Counted from the first letter of the stretch, positions 1-7,577 are shown. The stretch is 15,278 nt of DNA from DASUUR01 sp036373975 (GCA_036373975.1 DASUUR010000068.1:1-15278); one strand, 5' to 3'. A program made the numbers and translations. Notes: generated from the sequence alone by a model not told the origin.

Positions 1-805
1 TGCCCTCGCGCAGATCATCGAGCGCACTCTTGCCACTATCAAACTCCGTACCAAAGGTGCCTAAAATATCATCGGTAATTTGAAAGCTAAGCCCGATGTG
101 GCGCGCAAAATTGCTCAGCCATGAGTGCTCAGAGGTATCGGCTCCAGCTAGAATTGCGCCAAATTCGAGTGGCTGTAAAAAGGAATAATAGGCGGTCTTC
201 AGCGTTAATGTGTCGCGCACAGCGCTTTCTGAGGCATCTTGCTGCGCCTGGTAATACAAGTCAAACACCTGCCCCTGAACAGTCATGCCGATTGCCTCGT
301 TGAGGCTGTTCATAGCCTCAAGTTTGCGAGTATCGTCAATGGGCAACGTACCGAGATCTGCCAATGCCTTATGCAGCCCAGCGAGAGCGCTGTTGACGGC
401 TTGGCTTTCACCGTAGTGTTGGCTGCTGCCATGTAGCTTTTGAGCCTGATGAAAGTCGGCGATTGCGCGGTAAGCGCTAGGCTGGCCGCGACGAAGTGCC
501 GACTGATCGGCAATATCATCTACAATAAGCAGATAGGTATGAATCATCTCAACAATCCGAGCCGCCCGCACCACCAACTGGTCGTCGGTACCACCAAACA
601 TTGCATAGGCATGCATTGTCAACGCACCACGCAATCGTTTACCACCATTTTGTAGAAGCGCAGCAAAGGGGGATGTCAATGCCGCCCCGAGCTCACCGTA
701 CTGTCGTGCTGTACGTTCAGCCTCTTGTGCTACATACTGTGCAATATGATCGTCTAGTTTTTGGCGATATTCGGTAAGTTTGTGCTGGGCAATTTCGATC
801 GACAT
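1..805 (-). CDS. Polyprenyl (geranylgeranyl-type) diphosphate synthase, 3' end outside window
   Basis: Isoprenyl chain-elongating enzyme that condenses isopentenyl diphosphate with an allylic diphosphate, probably for undecaprenyl or other lipid carriers. My reading of the minus strand from ATG 805 gives 268 residues without a stop, running off the left edge. Visible signatures: GGKRLR at residues 54-59, first Asp-rich motif DDIAD (96-100), a KT pair near 203, and second motif DDILGTFG (245-252) followed by GKS and DDLREG. The third Asp of the second motif is Gly, a form known from actinobacterial IdsA/CrtE-like synthases, so I would not call a product chain length. Start choice: AAAGGAG lies about 5 nt upstream and the previous bases hold a TGC-TATACT promoter. 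It is divergent from the kinase-like gene with only 56 bases between the two ATGs. Family assignment is firm; exact substrate is open. Confidence 0.93.
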   Translation of the reverse strand, partial: MSIEIAQHKLTEYRQKLDDHIAQYVAQEAERTARQYGELGAALTSPFAALLQNGGKRLRGALTMHAYAMFGGTDDQLVVRAARIVEMIHTYLLIVDDIADQSALRRGQPSAYRAIADFHQAQKLHGSSQHYGESQAVNSALAGLHKALADLGTLPIDDTRKLEAMNSLNEAIGMTVQGQVFDLYYQAQQDASESAVRDTLTLKTAYYSFLQPLEFGAILAGADTSEHSWLSNFARHIGLSFQITDDILGTFGTEFDSGKSALDDLREG

Positions 806-822
806 AGCTCTCCTTTATGGCC

Positions 823-831
823 AGTATAGCA
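823..831 (-). promoter_or_regulatory. Extended -10 promoter of the polyprenyl synthase gene
   Basis: On the minus strand TGC followed by TATACT (hexamer 823-828). The predicted start of transcription is near 816, giving an 11-nt leader that consists almost only of the AAAGGAG ribosome binding site and spacer. No convincing -35 element is seen. Confidence 0.65.
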
Positions 832-848
832 CTTAGCCAAAAACGCGG

Positions 849-854
849 TATAAT
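849..854 (+). promoter_or_regulatory. -10 box (TATAAT) of the kinase-like gene, leaderless
   Basis: A perfect TATAAT ends at 854; transcription would start about 7 nt later, at 861, one base before the in-frame ATG at 862. No Shine-Dalgarno sequence precedes that ATG. This placement argues against the more upstream in-frame ATGs at 817 and 853, which would lie outside the transcript. The promoter is back to back with that of the polyprenyl synthase gene, the two predicted start points being 45 bases apart. Confidence 0.6.
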
Positions 855-861
855 GAGGCCA

Positions 862-1443
862 ATGCATCACATCTCAAAAGACCACCCACTTGTTATTGCC
901 TTTGTTGGCATGCCTGGCGCCGGTAAAAGCTCCTGTGTCGACTTTTTAAAAGAAAAGGGTTATCCCTCTGTGTATTTCGGCGGCATTACCCTAGAAGAGG
1001 TTAAACGTCGTGGTCTAGAGCCGACTCAAGCCAATGAGCGCATCGTGCGCGAAGATATCCGGATCACCGAAGGAACAGACGCCTACGCTAAACGTATTGC
1101 CGAGCAAATTGGGCACCTGGCAAATGCTGGCCAGACCCACATTGTTGCCGATGGCCTATATAGCTGGGCTGAGTACAAGTATTTTAAATCGCATTTTGGG
1201 CATAACGTTATTGTGGTAGCCGTAGTAGCCCCCCGCTGGTTACGCCACGAGCGTATGGCTAAGCGCCCGGTTCGCCCACTTAGCCTTGAAGAGGCCTCGC
1301 ATCGCGACTATACCGAGATCGAGACGCTTGAGAAAGGTGGCCCAATCGCAAATGCCGATTATACGCTTATTAACAGCGGATCGCTCGACGAAATTCGCCT
1401 ACAGCTTGACGCACTTCTACGCGAGATAGGCTTCTATAAATAA
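862..1443 (+). CDS. UPF0200 / dephospho-CoA-kinase-like P-loop protein
   Basis: A 193-residue nucleotide-binding protein of the nucleoside-monophosphate-kinase fold. From the chosen start, a Walker A loop GMPGAGKSS lies at about residues 16-24, followed by a YFGG segment and 'RRGLEPTQANE', a predicted second strand ending in VADG (a Walker B-like Asp), and a later 'ANADYTLINSGSLDE' near the C-terminus. The order and wording of these blocks recall the archaeal UPF0200 family (GLEPT, VDGIRS, ADYVI-N-GTLEE), whose substrate is not settled; assignment to dephospho-CoA kinase would be only by fold. The gene could start at 817 (208 residues), but the TATAAT box at 849-854 makes 862 the better choice. 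It ends in a bidirectional terminator and faces rpoD. Its GC content and codon use do not stand out. Confidence 0.8.
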   Translation: MHHISKDHPLVIAFVGMPGAGKSSCVDFLKEKGYPSVYFGGITLEEVKRRGLEPTQANERIVREDIRITEGTDAYAKRIAEQIGHLANAGQTHIVADGLYSWAEYKYFKSHFGHNVIVVAVVAPRWLRHERMAKRPVRPLSLEEASHRDYTEIETLEKGGPIANADYTLINSGSLDEIRLQLDALLREIGFYK

Positions 1444-1477
1444 AATACGCCGCTTATTTGAGCGACGTATTTTATTT
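1438..1477. terminator. Bidirectional Rho-independent terminator between kinase-like gene and rpoD
   Basis: Inverted repeat with arms 1438-1454 and 1461-1477, a 6-nt loop (TATTTG) and one C/A mismatch. The inner part is GC-rich (CGCT/AGCG, ACG/CGT) and the outer part is A-rich on the left and T-rich on the right, so it can serve both convergent genes. The left arm overlaps the TAA stop of the kinase-like gene; the rpoD stop lies 10 bases beyond the right arm. Confidence 0.9.
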
Positions 1478-1487
1478 GTAGTTGCGC

Positions 1488-2474
1488 CTACTGGAGATAT
1501 TCGTAGAGCTTTTTAGCGTCTTTGTGCTTACGCAGCTTCGCCAAAGCCTTTGCCTCGATTTGGCGAATACGCTCGCGGGTCACGCTAAATTCTTGACCCA
1601 CCTCTTCTAGGGTGTGGCTCTTGTCGTCCTCGAGCCCAAAACGCATCTTGATAATTTTTTGTTCACGCTCAGTAAGTGTACCCAGGATAGCCTGTACTTG
1701 CTCACGGAGGAGCTGGCTAGTTGCGGCATCGACGGGACTCTTCCCCTCTTCGTCTTCAACAAAGTCACCAAGTACGGTGTCTTCTTCGTCGCCATCGCGA
1801 CCCACGCCCGCGTCAAGACTAGTAATATCCTGCTTAATCTTCATGACATACTCAACTTTGTCGGGCTCCATCTCAAGCTCTTTGGCAAGCTCATCAATGG
1901 TCGGCTCGCGGTTAAGTTCTTGCGTCAAACGACGCTGGGTACGGAGCAGCTTGTTGATAGTCTCGACCATGTGAACCGGAATACGGATAGTGCGCGCTTG
2001 GTCGGCAATAGCGCGGGTAATAGCCTGACGAATCCACCAGGTTGCGTAGGTCGAGAATTTAAAGCCTTTATCTGGGTCGAACTTCTCGACTGCGCGCAAG
2101 AGGCCGGTATTTCCCTCTTGAATAAGGTCCAAGAAGTCTAGCCCACGACCGCTGTAGCGTTTTGCAATCGACACTACCAATCGCATATTCGCTTCGGCCA
2201 TTTTATCTTTTGCCCGCTTGTCGCCAGCTACAACTTTTTGAGCCAGTTCAAGCTCTTCTTCTGGGCTCAAAAGTGGAATCTTACCTATTTCACGCAGGTA
2301 AAGGCGAACTGAGTCATCTGAGACATCGTCGAGATATGAGGTCGGTGCGGCATCTTCATCCCACTCTTCTTCTTCGAGTTCCTCAGTTATAGGTTCAATA
2401 TCATCGTCGCTCGCAAGTAGCGGGTCGTCTACTAAATCGTCTGGCAACTTTTTTATATCTTCATCGTTTGACAT
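1488..2474 (-). CDS. rpoD: RNA polymerase primary sigma factor (sigma-70, RpoD)
   Basis: Directs RNA polymerase to housekeeping promoters. 328 residues, short for a primary sigma factor. Residues 1-50 are a strongly acidic segment in place of a normal region 1.1 and there is no long non-conserved insert. Region 1.2 is at about 53-82, region 2 at about 91-158 (NMRLVVSIAKRY, DLIQEGNTGLLRAVEKF, then the -10-reading STYATWWIRQAITRAI at 131-146), region 3 from about 158 and region 4 at about 265-318 with the helix-turn-helix HTLEEVGQEFSVTRERIRQ. His158 and Glu161 (PVHMVET) match the region 3.0 residues that recognise extended -10 TGn elements in E. coli, which fits the TGn-type promoters found here. 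The start overlaps the dnaG 3' end by 14 bases, with AAGGAG 7 nt upstream inside dnaG, so translation is probably coupled. No rpsU is seen with this dnaG-rpoD pair. Confidence 0.98.
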   Translation of the reverse strand: MSNDEDIKKLPDDLVDDPLLASDDDIEPITEELEEEEWDEDAAPTSYLDDVSDDSVRLYLREIGKIPLLSPEEELELAQKVVAGDKRAKDKMAEANMRLVVSIAKRYSGRGLDFLDLIQEGNTGLLRAVEKFDPDKGFKFSTYATWWIRQAITRAIADQARTIRIPVHMVETINKLLRTQRRLTQELNREPTIDELAKELEMEPDKVEYVMKIKQDITSLDAGVGRDGDEEDTVLGDFVEDEEGKSPVDAATSQLLREQVQAILGTLTEREQKIIKMRFGLEDDKSHTLEEVGQEFSVTRERIRQIEAKALAKLRKHKDAKKLYEYLQ

Positions 2475-4212
2475 GTGCCTGCTCCTTAATTAATGTATTC
2501 AATTGCGTGCGCAGCTGTGTGGCCTTTACCTCATCGTGGACCGCTTCTGCATCACGTAGGGCTAAAACTAGTTGCTGCTTGGTGTATTTTAGGTGTTCAT
2601 TTTGGACTTGTCTGACGAGCTTTGCTGCTTCTATATAACGATCTTGTTCGTTCCATGCAGCGTACCGAGCGTCGACTTTCAATAGTAACATATTCACATA
2701 TTCTGATAATTTTTGCAAACTACTCGGGATCGTTTCGGGTGTGATAATTTTTTCGTACTCCATTAGCAGTCGCGTAAGTTGCTGCCTCGACTCCCCTTCT
2801 AGTGCTTCAGGCGTAATCTTTTTGAGCGTTTCGCGCGCTGCTGGGTCACATAGGAGAATCGCCAGCAAGTTATCCTGGTAAGCCTGTTCGTCTGGACTAG
2901 CAGGAGTTGTGCGCACCTTTTTAAGGGGAGCCTCTACAGCCTTTTCGTTGGTCCGTAGAGCTTTCTCTTGCAGTGCCGTCAACGACGCACCGGTTAGTTC
3001 GGCCAATCGTTGCATATAGTGTTCACGCTCAACCTCGTCCTGCAAGCCCTGGATCACCTTAATGCCGTGCGTGCTTAAGAGGCGTTTACCCTCGGCTTTG
3101 GCAACATCGTATCGTTGCGCATATTGCTTGAGCACCCAGTCAACAGCCGGTTCAGCCTGTTCTGCCGCCTGCTGCCATAGCTCCGGGTTCTTTTGTATGA
3201 GCTCGTCTGGGTCTTTGGCGCCTTCTGGCAAAGATATGATCTGTAATTGTACGCCAACCGTTTGCGCAATCGGGATAGCGCGTTCAGTGGCAGCCAGCCC
3301 GGCCTTATCGCCGTCGAAGGCCAACTTAATGTTGCCCGTAAGGCGACTTAACACCTTGAGATGCTGCTCGGTCATTGCGGTGCCTGCCGTTGCAACCACT
3401 TGGCGAATTCCGGCCTGGTGACTGCTCACGACATCGAGGTTGCCCTCGACTATGACTGCATAATCAACAGTACGAATTGCCTCTTTTGCTAAATGTAGGC
3501 CAAATACATGGCGACTTTTATCATAGAGGAGAGTCTGCGGAGTATTAATATATTTTGGCGCTTTCGGATCGGCATCGACAAGCCGAGCAGTAAATCCCAC
3601 TACTTGCCCTTGGCCATCCATAAGTGGAATCATCATTCGTCCTCGGAACATGTCACCCCCACGCGACGACAGCAAACCTGCATCGCGCATTTCCTGCAGG
3701 GTAAAACGCTTGAGGCGTAGGAACTGCGTTAAGGCGCTGCCGGAACTGGGTGCATAGCCTATTCTAAAATCATGCACCATTCCTTTACTAATACCCCGGT
3801 TTTTAAAGACATATTCAAGTGCGTGCTGGTTTTTAAGGAGCGTGTGCTGGTAATAGTGAGCCGCCAACTCTAATGCTTCGCTTGCCCGACGCTTTTTCTT
3901 GGCGAGACCCTGCTGGACAGTTGATTGGTACTGACTCAGATCAACCCCGGCCTTGCGCGCCAAATGCTCAAGCGCCGCCTTAAAATCGAGCCCCTCAACC
4001 TCCATTACAAAACTAAAAACATCGCCACCCTTGTTACTTGAGAAGTCATGCCAGATATGTTTTTCGGGACTCACAAAGAAGCTGGGCGTTCGCTCCTGTG
4101 AAAACGGACTTAGTCCTTTAAAATTGCGGCCAGCACGCTGAAGCTGGACGTATTCTCCAATGACGTCCTCAATATTAAGGCGACTCCGTACTTCCTCCTT
4201 GGCATCTTGCAT
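2461..4212 (-). CDS. dnaG: DNA primase DnaG with degenerate zinc-binding domain
   Basis: Synthesises RNA primers at the replication fork. 583 residues from ATG 4212; the frame is open to 4269 but homology (MQDAKEEVRSRLNIEDVIG) begins at 4212. The N-terminal CHC2-type domain is present (residues about 3-100), yet all four expected zinc ligands are replaced: Ser35, Ser38, Asp56 and Ser59 stand at the positions of Cys40, His43, Cys61 and Cys64 of E. coli DnaG, with identical spacing and well-kept surroundings (TPSFFVSPEK). The catalytic core is intact: FRGRMMIPLMD (189-199), PKYINTPQT, TOPRIM EGNLDVV (256-262; Tyr of the usual EGYMD is Asn) and FDGDKAG (299-305). The remaining 200 or so residues would be the helicase-binding part. 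It overlaps rpoD by 14 bases and follows the RCC1 gene by 22. Confidence 0.97.
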   Translation of the reverse strand: MQDAKEEVRSRLNIEDVIGEYVQLQRAGRNFKGLSPFSQERTPSFFVSPEKHIWHDFSSNKGGDVFSFVMEVEGLDFKAALEHLARKAGVDLSQYQSTVQQGLAKKKRRASEALELAAHYYQHTLLKNQHALEYVFKNRGISKGMVHDFRIGYAPSSGSALTQFLRLKRFTLQEMRDAGLLSSRGGDMFRGRMMIPLMDGQGQVVGFTARLVDADPKAPKYINTPQTLLYDKSRHVFGLHLAKEAIRTVDYAVIVEGNLDVVSSHQAGIRQVVATAGTAMTEQHLKVLSRLTGNIKLAFDGDKAGLAATERAIPIAQTVGVQLQIISLPEGAKDPDELIQKNPELWQQAAEQAEPAVDWVLKQYAQRYDVAKAEGKRLLSTHGIKVIQGLQDEVEREHYMQRLAELTGASLTALQEKALRTNEKAVEAPLKKVRTTPASPDEQAYQDNLLAILLCDPAARETLKKITPEALEGESRQQLTRLLMEYEKIITPETIPSSLQKLSEYVNMLLLKVDARYAAWNEQDRYIEAAKLVRQVQNEHLKYTKQQLVLALRDAEAVHDEVKATQLRTQLNTLIKEQAHVKR

Positions 4213-4222
4213 AGATGCCCTT

Positions 4223-4231
4223 ATTGTATCA
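4223..4231 (-). promoter_or_regulatory. Extended -10 promoter candidate of dnaG
   Basis: On the minus strand TGA followed by TACAAT (hexamer 4223-4228), squeezed between the stop of the RCC1 gene (4235) and the dnaG ATG (4212). Transcription would start near 4216, leaving a 4-nt leader. An AAGGG that could act as ribosome binding site lies upstream of that point, so it would work only on read-through transcripts from the RCC1 gene. Confidence 0.5.
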
Positions 4232-4234
4232 CCT

Positions 4235-7200
4235 CTAGAAGATAACTTTACTACCGGGGGTGTTAACAAATGGCATCAATACAAGGCCTGGGACACTCCG
4301 GTTAACCAAATCGCCCACACCAAGCTGGCCGTTATCGTTAAGACCTGTGGCATACATTCGGTCATCTGCGCCAATATAGAATGAATTTACGTGATCAGCC
4401 ATGACATCCTTGGCCGTAATTGAAGTACCGCTACTATTTCTAAGCTGGACGCGCTGAGGCGTACTTATATCAGTTGTGCTATTTATGCCCAGCTGGCCGT
4501 AGTCGTTGCGCCCCGTGCTGTATACATAGTTGTCAGAGGCAATCACAAACCCTGAACCAATAACCCCATATACCCCCGCCTTAATTGCGGTCAGCAACAC
4601 ATTACTCGGGTTGCGGAGGTTCATGCGGACTGGAGTTAGCTGATTGGTCGTGTTGCCGATACCTAGCTGGCCACGATTATTGTAGCCCGTTACGTACATG
4701 TAGTTATCTGAGGCCACGACATAGGCCGACGCACCATCGGTAGCAATACTGCGGGCCGTTAAAACGTTGTTGCTCGGGTCACGCAGGTTCATTTGCACAG
4801 GGGTTAAAGCGTTTGTGCTTGTGCCATTGCCAAGTGAGCCCACCCCATTATACCCAGCGCCATATATCTGGTTATTCGAGGCGATGGCGTAAAAGACCGC
4901 GTCGTCTGCCGCAATATCTATCGAAGTAAGTGCCACATTGCCGGAATCACGAATATTCATGCGCACCGGCGTCCACTGATCGGTTGAGTTGCCTATGCCG
5001 AGCTGGCCTGCATTATTGCGCCCTACCGCATACACATAATTATCCGAGGCTAAAATGTATGCAGAATGCGAGCTAACAGCAATTTTACGTGCCGTTAAAA
5101 CGTTGTTGCTCGGGTCACGCAGGTTCATACGCACTGGGGTGGCCTGGTTGGTTGTATTGCCTATGCCGAGCTGGCCAAAGTCGTTTCGCCCTGTTACATA
5201 TACATGGCCATCGGCACCCAGTACATAAATCGACCCTCTCTCACTGTCGGTATAGCCCTGACCGACAATACGAACCGGCATAACATCCTTGTTTGAACTA
5301 TCCTTGATAATCATTTTGGTGGGCGTAAATTGATTGGTTGTATTGCCAATACCGAGCTGCCCCACAAAATTGTTACCCGATGCATAGGCGTAGCCGTCTT
5401 CGGCAATTACATAGCAAGACCACGCCACACCAGCGCACATAATATCCCGCGCCGATAGCAGGTTGCCGCCCGCGTCTTTCACCTGCACCTTCATAGGCGT
5501 CGAAGCACGATACTGGGTTGTACTAATACCAAGCTGCCCGAAGTTATTAACACCTGCCGAATAGGCAAAACCGTCTGAGCCGATCATATAGGTGTTGTAT
5601 ACACTGTTGTACATTTTATATACCATGTCATTTGTTGGTCGAGCTGGCATTAGGGCCATCTGCGGCGTAAACTGATCCGACGTATTACCAATGCCAATTT
5701 CACCGTACCAGTTATCGCCCGCCCCATATGTAATATAGTCTGTGTTCGTGTAATACACAGTGTAGTCCATCATGACAATATCAAGCACTTGGTTGTTCCC
5801 GCCTGCCCCGGCTGGCTGGATACGCACTGGTGTCAGCTGATTCGTATCGTTGCCATTGCCTAGGCGCCCGTAGGTATTGCCACCCCAAGCGTAGGCATTA
5901 CCGTCAGAGGCGATCGCATATGCTGCAGATGAAAATGATACGACCTTTAATGGTTTAAGGAGAGTGTTGGTAGCATCGCGCAAGTTCACGCGCACCGGCA
6001 CAAGAGATCTTGTGGTTGTCCCGATACCAAGCTGGCCACTTGCATTCCCCCCTGTGGCATACAAATAACCGTCGGATCCAGTGATATATACCGAAGTACC
6101 CATTGCTACTGATGTGGCCGTAATAGCATTGTTGCTCGGATCGCGCAGCTGCATACGCTGGGGTGTAGAGATATTCGTCATACTGTTAATGCCCAGCTCC
6201 CCTTCGGCATTATTGCCAACGCTGTAAACAAAATTATCAGAGCCTATAATAAACGCTCGCGCAGCGTTTTCGCTGACAAATACTTCACGGGCAGTAATGG
6301 CGACGTTACTCGGATTGCGGAGGTTCATGCGGACTGGGGTTAGCTGGGTTGTTGTGTTACCGATACCTAGTTGGCCCGAACCGTTACCCCCCAGCACATA
6401 TACAAAGTTATCAGAAGCAATAACATAGATTGAATAGGAGCTCGTAACCACGCTTCGGGCAGTTAGCAATACATTGCTCGGATTACGGAGGTTCATACGC
6501 AGCGGGGTAGATTGATGGGTCGTTGATCCTATACCCAGCTCTCCACTGGAATTATATCCAACAACATACAGGTAATTATCCGAGGCAATAATATAGGCCG
6601 AGTAACCATCTGATACTACGCTCCGGGCGGTCAATAAGTTGTTGCTCGGATCCCGCAAGTTCATACGTACGGGAGTAGACTGCTGAGCTGTGTTCCCTAT
6701 ACCCAGCTCACCATAACTATTGGCACCTGTCACATATACATAATTATCAGAGCCTATAAAGTAGGTGCCGCTATTTGTGGGGGTTACATCCCGAACTGTG
6801 ATATCGTTACCGCCCGGGTCCTTTAGAGGCACCCTAGTCGGAGTTGAGCGATTAGTGGTATCCCCGACACCAAGTTGACCAGAGGAATTTGTCCCCATTG
6901 CGTACACGTTATTATCCATACCAATTACGAACGTACTGTACCCAGAGGTTACTGTCTTTTTAGTCTTCATTCGCGTACCCTGTGCGCCAAGTGCTTGCGT
7001 TATCTCTTGCGGGTGGTAAAGGTAGGGGTTACCCGAGCGTGTGTAGCGAAATGCATAGCCGGTGCTTACAATCGTGGTTGAGCCGTCTGCCCGTTCGCGA
7101 ATTTCGACATAAAAATCGCTCTTTATAAACTCTTCATCAACAATATACACCCAGTCGCGCAGAACCCCTTCGCAGTCTGTTCCTGCTCGCAAAGGGCCGG

Positions 7201-7471
7201 CGTTATTAAACACATTGTAGCCCTGGGCAATGCAGGCATTTGCATAGGCGATACCCGCCTCTCCAGCCTCTTTTGCAATTTGCACGTAATACTGGTTATC
7301 GATCGATTTTTTGATCGATATCGTCCCTTGCAACACCGCAGCACTAACAATCATAAGTGTTGTAGAGATAATAATCAGTGTTGGCAAGGCAAAGGCACGG
7401 TCACTTTCGACTGTGGAGGCGTTGGTTATTCGTAGAATTTTTTGTTGTATCTTCTGAAGATATTTTTGCAT
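4235..7471 (-). CDS. Prepilin-like N-terminus fused to 16 RCC1-type repeats; probable surface protein
   Basis: 1078 residues, not recognised as a named gene. Residues 26-50 (FALPTLIIISTTLMIVSAAV) form a single hydrophobic helix after a short charged leader, resembling a type IV prepilin/pseudopilin N-terminus; the residue before the Phe is Ala26 instead of the classical Gly, and the usual Glu at mature position 5 is absent. Residues 51-170 are a pilin-like stalk with QYYVQIAKEAGEAGIAYANACI and two Cys (80 and 100) that could pair. From about 174 to 1065 I count 16 copies of a repeat of about 56 residues whose hallmark is GxNxxGQLGIGNTTNQxTPVRMNLRD, the RCC1/beta-propeller signature, enough for two propellers. 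RCC1 domains bind proteins, but no partner can be named. Ribosome binding site: a GGGTGA element just before ATG. Likely secreted and anchored or assembled into pili; host-contact adhesin is an inference. Divergent from the membrane protein at 7593. Confidence 0.88.
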   Translation of the reverse strand: MQKYLQKIQQKILRITNASTVESDRAFALPTLIIISTTLMIVSAAVLQGTISIKKSIDNQYYVQIAKEAGEAGIAYANACIAQGYNVFNNAGPLRAGTDCEGVLRDWVYIVDEEFIKSDFYVEIRERADGSTTIVSTGYAFRYTRSGNPYLYHPQEITQALGAQGTRMKTKKTVTSGYSTFVIGMDNNVYAMGTNSSGQLGVGDTTNRSTPTRVPLKDPGGNDITVRDVTPTNSGTYFIGSDNYVYVTGANSYGELGIGNTAQQSTPVRMNLRDPSNNLLTARSVVSDGYSAYIIASDNYLYVVGYNSSGELGIGSTTHQSTPLRMNLRNPSNVLLTARSVVTSSYSIYVIASDNFVYVLGGNGSGQLGIGNTTTQLTPVRMNLRNPSNVAITAREVFVSENAARAFIIGSDNFVYSVGNNAEGELGINSMTNISTPQRMQLRDPSNNAITATSVAMGTSVYITGSDGYLYATGGNASGQLGIGTTTRSLVPVRVNLRDATNTLLKPLKVVSFSSAAYAIASDGNAYAWGGNTYGRLGNGNDTNQLTPVRIQPAGAGGNNQVLDIVMMDYTVYYTNTDYITYGAGDNWYGEIGIGNTSDQFTPQMALMPARPTNDMVYKMYNSVYNTYMIGSDGFAYSAGVNNFGQLGISTTQYRASTPMKVQVKDAGGNLLSARDIMCAGVAWSCYVIAEDGYAYASGNNFVGQLGIGNTTNQFTPTKMIIKDSSNKDVMPVRIVGQGYTDSERGSIYVLGADGHVYVTGRNDFGQLGIGNTTNQATPVRMNLRDPSNNVLTARKIAVSSHSAYILASDNYVYAVGRNNAGQLGIGNSTDQWTPVRMNIRDSGNVALTSIDIAADDAVFYAIASNNQIYGAGYNGVGSLGNGTSTNALTPVQMNLRDPSNNVLTARSIATDGASAYVVASDNYMYVTGYNNRGQLGIGNTTNQLTPVRMNLRNPSNVLLTAIKAGVYGVIGSGFVIASDNYVYSTGRNDYGQLGINSTTDISTPQRVQLRNSSGTSITAKDVMADHVNSFYIGADDRMYATGLNDNGQLGVGDLVNRSVPGLVLMPFVNTPGSKVIF
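4260..6952 (-). repeat. Sixteen tandem RCC1-coding units, period about 168 bp
   Basis: Units of roughly 56 codons repeat through the 3' five-sixths of the gene. Most units have diverged, but some segments are identical in DNA: 4755-4792 and 5091-5128 match over 38 bases and lie 336 bases apart, exactly two units. That suggests recent duplication or gene conversion in steps of whole blades. The units are protein-coding and in frame throughout, so this is not a CRISPR array. Confidence 0.85.
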
Positions 7472-7505
7472 AGGTCACCCTTATCTTGTGGTGGCTACTC
7501 TTACA

Positions 7506-7511
7506 GTTATA
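7506..7511 (-). promoter_or_regulatory. Possible -10 box of the pilin-RCC1 gene
   Basis: TATAAC on the minus strand, with predicted transcription start near 7499 and a 28-nt leader that contains the ribosome binding site. A TTGTGA at a short 15-bp spacing is the only -35 candidate. This is weaker than the other promoters in the window. Confidence 0.35.
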
Positions 7512-7577
7512 GTACCATAAGCAAGTTCACAAAAAGTACACATTTTTTATACACCGCTTTTCGCCTCGCGACGTTTA

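Noticed and set aside
817..861. Upstream ATGs (817, 853) as start of the kinase-like gene
   Set aside because: TATAAT at 849-854 places the transcript start at about 861, and the extra 15 residues do not look like part of the fold.
1614..2141. A 175-codon plus-strand open frame inside rpoD
   Set aside because: It lies fully antisense to an unmistakable RpoD and has no start signals or recognisable family.
4260..6952. Regularly spaced short repeats as a possible CRISPR array
   Set aside because: The repeats are imperfect, have a 168-base period, and translate in frame to RCC1 blades.
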